From positions 13,891,835 to 13,955,834 of the forward strand of contig NC_003076.8 of NCBI RefSeq assembly GCF_000001735.4: 64,000 bases of DNA, read 5' to 3'. Both the position numbers and the translations under genes were made by a program. Below, piece by piece: positions 60,301 to 64,000 of this stretch (positions are counted from its first letter, which is position 1; each line of letters starts with the position of its first letter). The stretch comes from Arabidopsis thaliana. Lineage: Eukaryota > Streptophyta > Magnoliopsida > Brassicales > Brassicaceae. The notes beneath the pieces are model-generated. The model saw nothing but the letters and a program-made list of their open reading frames with translations. It was not told where the DNA came from and did not search any database.

Positions 60301-61982
60301 CTGCCTCTCCATCATTGTCTTCGTCAACGGTCTAAGGTACGTTTTCATCTGAATATGAGTCTCTGTATTCGTTAACAGATTTTATCTCGGATGAACAATT
60401 CTCACTAGGACATCGTGCGTTTTTGGCTACCATTACAAAATCGGTTGAGCCTAAGCATTTCAAGGAAGCTGTTCAAATAAAAGTTTGGAATGATGCTATG
60501 ATCAAGGAAGTTGATGCTCTTGAAATTAACAAGACGTGGGATTTGGTTGAGCTTCCTCGCGGAAAAATTGCACTTGGAAGTCAGTGGATTTACAAGACGA
60601 AATACAACTCGGATGGTACGATAGAACGGTATAAAGCTCGTCTAGTAGTCCTGGGTAATAATCAGATCGAGGGAGAGGATTACAAAGAAACTTCCGCCCC
60701 TGTCGTGAAAATGACTACGGTTTGTGCTCTTCTTCGACTCGTTGCTGCTAATCAATGGGAGGTATACCAAATGGATGTCCATAATGCATTTCTCCACGGA
60801 GACTTGGAAGAAGAGGTATACATGAAACTCCCTCCAGGCTTCCGTCATTCACACCCCGATAAAGTTTGTCGACTTAAAAAGTCTCTATACGGACTTTAAC
60901 AGGCTCCACGTTGTTGGTTCAAGAAGTTGTCTGATTCGTTACTTCGATTCGGGTTTGTTCAATCATATGATGACTACTCTTTATTCTCTTACACTCGTGA
61001 AGGTATGGAGATCCGAGTTTTGATATATGTCGACGATCTCCTCATTTGCGGGAATGATAATTATATGCTTCAAAAGTTTAAAGAATATTTGAGTCGTTGC
61101 TTTGCAATGAAAGACTTGGGGAAACTCAAATATTTTTTGGGGATAGAGGTGAGAAGAGGACCAGAGGGTATTTTTCTGTCACAGCGCAAGTATGCTTTGG
61201 ATATTGTGGCGGATTGTGGAACTCTCAGTGCTACAGCTGCTGCAACTCCTCTTGAACAAAACCATCACTTAGCTGATGACGATGGTCCCTTACTGGCTGA
61301 ACCAAAGAAGTATCGAAGGCTGGTAGGACGCTTGATCTATCTCACTCACACACGACCCGAGTTAAGCTATTCGATACACGTTTTATTTCAATTCATGCAA
61401 GTTCCACGTGAGGCTCATTGGGATGCTGCTCTTCGTGTCGCTCGTTATCTAAAGGGAGCTCCTGGTAAAGGCATTTTGCTCAAAGCTAATCCGGATCTTA
61501 CTCTTACTGTCTACTGCGATTCAGATTATAATTCTTGTCCTCTAACAAGGCGCTCTTTGAGTGCTTTTGTTGTTTTGCTTGGTGGCTCTCCTATTTCTTG
61601 GAGAACAAAGAAACAAGACACTGTCTCTCACTCTTCCGCTGAAGCTGAGTATCGCGCAATGTTTGTCGCTCTCCGTGAGATAAAATGACTTCGAAAACTC
61701 TTGACAGGATTGGGTATCAAACTCACTGCGCCAGCTCGTTTCTTTTGTGATAGTTAGGCTGTGATTCACATTGCGGCAAACCCAATGTTCCACGAACGCA
61801 CCAAGCACATCGAATCAGACTGTCACTTTGTCCGAGATGCTGTCCGAGATGGACTTATCACTACTTGTCATATTGGCACTACGGAACAGCTAGCAGATGT
61901 CTTAACCAAGGCCCTTGGACGTGTTCAATTTCTTACCTTAATGTCCAAGTTGGGCATTCAAGACCACCATGCTCCAACTTGA
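57394..61982 (+). pseudogene. Copia gag-pol with seven inactivating lesions
   Basis: The frame starts at the ATG at 57394. Gag (UBN2-type) runs to about 58250, followed by a zinc knuckle CSHCGRAGHEKQEC (58282-58323) and protease motif LDTGASHHMTG. After LWHRRLGH comes the integrase with its D, D and E (HCDVWGP; VRSDNGTEF; GRVERKH). Reverse transcriptase shows WIYKTKYNSDG, QMDVHNAFLHGDLEEEVYM and YVDDLL (catalytic Asp pair near 61030); RNase H shows YCDSDY and SSAEAEYRA. Lesions: stops at 57967, 58627, 60333, 60897, 61686 and 61755, and one frameshift near 59015. The terminal stop is at 61980. Integrase through the C-terminal tether is otherwise one long open stretch (59020-60332). Confidence 0.95.
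59916..60045 (+). repeat. 36-bp in-frame minisatellite in Copia pol
   Basis: Three full copies and one partial copy of a 36-base unit encoding QIDSVPATQAAP, at 59916, 59952, 59988 and 60024. It is in the Pro/Ser-rich linker between integrase and reverse transcriptase and preserves the frame. Confidence 0.95.
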
Positions 61983-61989
61983 GGGGGAG
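61981..61989 (+). other. Polypurine tract
   Basis: GAGGGGGAG immediately before the 3' LTR. It overlaps the last bases of the gag-pol stop codon (61980-61982). Confidence 0.85.
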
Positions 61990-62164
61990 TATTGGAGGAT
62001 AGATATGAATCTATATGAATTAGAATTTATGGTTTTAAATCCCTTTGTGATAAGGTTTGGGATACCTATATTTTAGGATCTGTGTTTATCTCCTGTGGAG
62101 CTCTCTTGTATGAATACGAACGTGAGTTCATCAATAAAAGCAAGCCATGATAACCAATTCTACA
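61990..62164 (+). repeat. Copia 3' LTR
   Basis: 175 bp. Same start (TATTGGAGG) and end (TTCTACA) as the 5' LTR, followed by the second GGGAA target copy. Confidence 0.95.
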
Positions 62165-62590
62165 GGGAATTTTAATAAAATGTCAAATCTCTCAAATTCA
62201 TTTTGTTTTGTGGGTACTTGAATTCAGCAAACGATTTGTCATTTAAAAAAAAAATCCTAAGCAATCAAAATTTATGGTTTTTAGCTAATTTGATTTGCGT
62301 GGCAACATTGTATTTACCGATTCTGTGCAAATTTGACTTAGGCCTTGTGAAACCCCAAACAAATAGGATGGCAAATAATGACAAGAAAACCTCATTTTGC
62401 TGTATGATTGATACATTTATTTTGCAAATGTCTTTGTAGTCAAACCCGACCATACAACTAAATATAAAATTTGATTGGATCAGAAACCATATATTCTCTC
62501 GCTGGACTCTTGTAAGAAAACTAAAGATAATCTAATACGATTCAGGTGAAAAAAACTAACATCACATTATTTTTGTATAAGTTAATATTG

Positions 62591-62593
<3 letters not shown>

Positions 62594-62627
<34 letters not shown>

Positions 62628-62641
62628 CCTTTTACAAAAAA

Positions 62642-62682
<41 letters not shown>
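62594..62682. repeat. Two (TA)n runs
   Basis: TA runs at 62594-62625 and 62650-62682 separated by a short AT-rich spacer. Together they could fold into a long hairpin. Confidence 0.9.
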
Positions 62683-62685
<3 letters not shown>

Positions 62686-63086
62686 CTAAAGAAGAAAAAC
62701 ACATGCCTCTTTTCTCGAAATATAGATGAGTGTTGCCATAAAACAAATATGCAAATAAGTATGTACAAACTTAAGTATTTTTTACCAAAAAAAACATAAG
62801 TTTTTTGGTCAATTATTTATAATAAAAGATTTTCTAGTTCATATCATTGTGGAGGATGGGCTTTAAAAAGTATTAAAAAGATATTTAAGAAATGAAAAAT
62901 AAATGGCAGTAGAAAAAAAGAAAAAAGAAAAATAAATGATGGCAAATATATCTAATGAAGAGGAGGATTTAACAAGATTTATGAAAAACTATAAAACGTT
63001 ATATAGTGTGTAAAAAGGTAATAAATAAGTAATTTTTAAAATTAGTGAAATTTATAATAATAATTTTTAAAATTAAGATTAAATTC

Positions 63087-63266
63087 TATTATAATTATAA
63101 GAGGATAATATAAATCAATTCTTAAGAAATTATCAGAATTGGCAATGGATTCTGTGTATTATAATTATAAGAGGATAATATGATTCATTTAGATTCAGTC
63201 AGCGACTCTAAAAAATTATACTTTACAACAACATAATAAATCATAAGAATTGGCAATGGATTCTGT
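63087..63266. repeat. Interleaved local direct repeats
   Basis: The 25-base block beginning TATTATAATTATAAGAGGAT occurs at 63087-63111 and 63157-63181. A 24-base block containing AGAATTGGCAATGGATTCTG occurs at 63132-63155 and 63243-63266. The order A-B-A-B indicates a tandem duplication of a segment of roughly 70-110 bases. Confidence 0.8.
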
Positions 63267-63578
63267 CTACCGAAAGATGTGGGGTGAATTCATATGACGA
63301 AATAAGTGGTGCAATTTCGTAATAATCGAAAGATATGGGGACTAAATCTTAAATAGAAACGTTAACTTGATCACAACGGCTATAATTAGTTACTAATCAC
63401 AGTAATTAAACCACTAAACTCAAAAGAAAAATGGAAACAACAAAAAGCCCTACCCTCTTTCCTTAAAGAGAAGGCAACTTTTTTCTGCATTATTCGATCA
63501 GCGGCTCTCCATCTTTCTAATTTCCTTGTTCCTCACGACTTCATTCTCAGAGCTTTCGAGTCTTTCGGTTCCATTACA

Positions 63579-64000
63579 ATGACTATGTACGATCTCACGG
63601 ATTCAGGGAAGGATATGTGTTCGAGTCTTTGTTTACTGGCCGAAGTTGCGGTTATGGTTGCGGAAGAAGAACAATTTCGTCGTCTTCTAAAGACTGTCTC
63701 TAAAGAAGAAGATAGCGACAAGAGTTTCTTCTATCGTTTCCCGAGAAAAATCAGATCGTCTTTGGTGAAGAGAAGATACACGCAGCAAAACCCTAACGGG
63801 GCTTCTACTTCTTCAGCGGTTCTCGATCTGAACCTAATCACCACTGATTACGACTTGAAAACCCAACAAAACCCTAGTTTTGATGAGCCGTTAGTTGGTG
63901 TATAATGGGGCTTCTGCGTCTTCATCGTTCTTGAACCTTCGTTGTTATGATCCTTCGTTACCCTTGGATTACAACACGGCTAAGTTGGGGAAGACAGAGA
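63579..64000 (+). pseudogene. 5' part of a possible B3/DUF313-type gene, frameshifted, cut by window end
   Basis: From the ATG at 63579 the frame gives [20 protein letters not shown], then [20 protein letters not shown], a basic segment ([19 protein letters not shown]) and [12 protein letters not shown], ending at a TAA at 63903. In the +1 frame the sequence stays open to the window end, beginning [13 protein letters not shown], which repeats the earlier [14 protein letters not shown]. So coding sense probably continues after a single-base frameshift near 63880-63900. The N-terminal pattern resembles plant REM/B3 proteins of the DUF313 group, but the B3 domain itself would lie beyond the window. 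An intron is a less likely explanation. Confidence 0.45.

Larger units (their letters stand above)
57097..62164 (+). mobile_element. Complete but dead Copia LTR retrotransposon, 5.07 kb
   Basis: It has two near-identical short LTRs, a tRNA-Met-type primer-binding site, a single gag-pol frame in Copia order (gag, protease, integrase, reverse transcriptase, RNase H) and a polypurine tract. It is flanked by the 5-bp duplication GGGAA (57092-57096 and 62165-62169). Both LTRs start TATTGG instead of the usual TG. Multiple stops and one frameshift make it non-autonomous today. Confidence 0.97.
62170..63578. other. AT-rich spacer with simple and local repeats
   Basis: Holds the TA runs and local direct repeats listed separately. 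The last 150 bases look like a promoter/leader for the following gene. No other coding evidence. Confidence 0.4.

Noticed and set aside
1..64000. tRNA, rRNA, organelle-derived insertions, CRISPR arrays and bacterial operon features
   Set aside because: None were seen on reading both strands. The window is nuclear plant DNA, and a covariance search such as tRNAscan would be needed to exclude a tRNA fully.

Overview
The window is nuclear plant DNA from a Brassicaceae genome, almost certainly Arabidopsis thaliana. It is AT-rich, its genes have many short GT-AG introns, and decayed transposons fill much of the space between genes. Splicing the minus-strand exons at 19.9-24.5 kb by eye gives a 1176-residue cytokinin receptor that matches my memory of AHK2. 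The two exons at 44.6-49.0 kb give a 446-residue protein matching STERILE APETALA (SAP). The gene order agrees with what I remember of the At5g357xx region of chromosome 5. Locus names here are from memory, not from a search.

The left half (1-33 kb) is gene-bearing. It holds a 12-exon EXS-domain membrane protein (+), a 100-aa single-exon protein (+), a two-exon DOMON/cytochrome b561 protein (-), LINE debris, a broken WRKY1-like gene (+), a three-exon X8 carbohydrate-binding protein (-), the 13-exon AHK2 gene (-), a Helitron-like element, an old duplicated AT-rich block, a small inverted-repeat element, and a damaged DnaJ/DUF3444 gene (-). From the 100-aa gene to the DnaJ gene the order parallels a chromosome 2 series I remember (At2g04795, At2g04850, WRKY1/At2g04880, At2g04910, At2g0523x). 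The WRKY relic therefore looks like the dying duplicate of WRKY1 in an old segmental duplication.

The right half is mostly transposons. At 34.1-38.6 kb a 5'-truncated LINE (-) is split by an LTR element that has two ~850-bp LTRs but only 158 bp between them. The LINE abuts a truncated Copia element with one LTR (38.6-40.5 kb). A poly(A)-tailed retroposon with a perfect 18-bp target duplication lies at 41.1-42.8 kb. SAP follows with a 3-kb intron. At 50.3-56 kb is a decayed DUF1985/Ulp1-type (MULE-associated) gene, interrupted by LTR debris. Its non-coding gaps are packed with variants of one short motif, a cis-repeat arrangement like that described for VANDAL anti-silencing systems. A complete 5.07-kb Copia element (57.1-62.2 kb) has both LTRs, a 5-bp target duplication and several nonsense codons. 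The window ends in the 5' part of a possible B3/DUF313-type gene that is already out of frame.

The host genes do not form a pathway. AHK2 (cytokinin perception) and SAP (organ size and flower development through protein turnover) are the two functionally well-known genes. The most interesting feature is the motif-filled non-coding sequence of the DUF1985/Ulp1 element.
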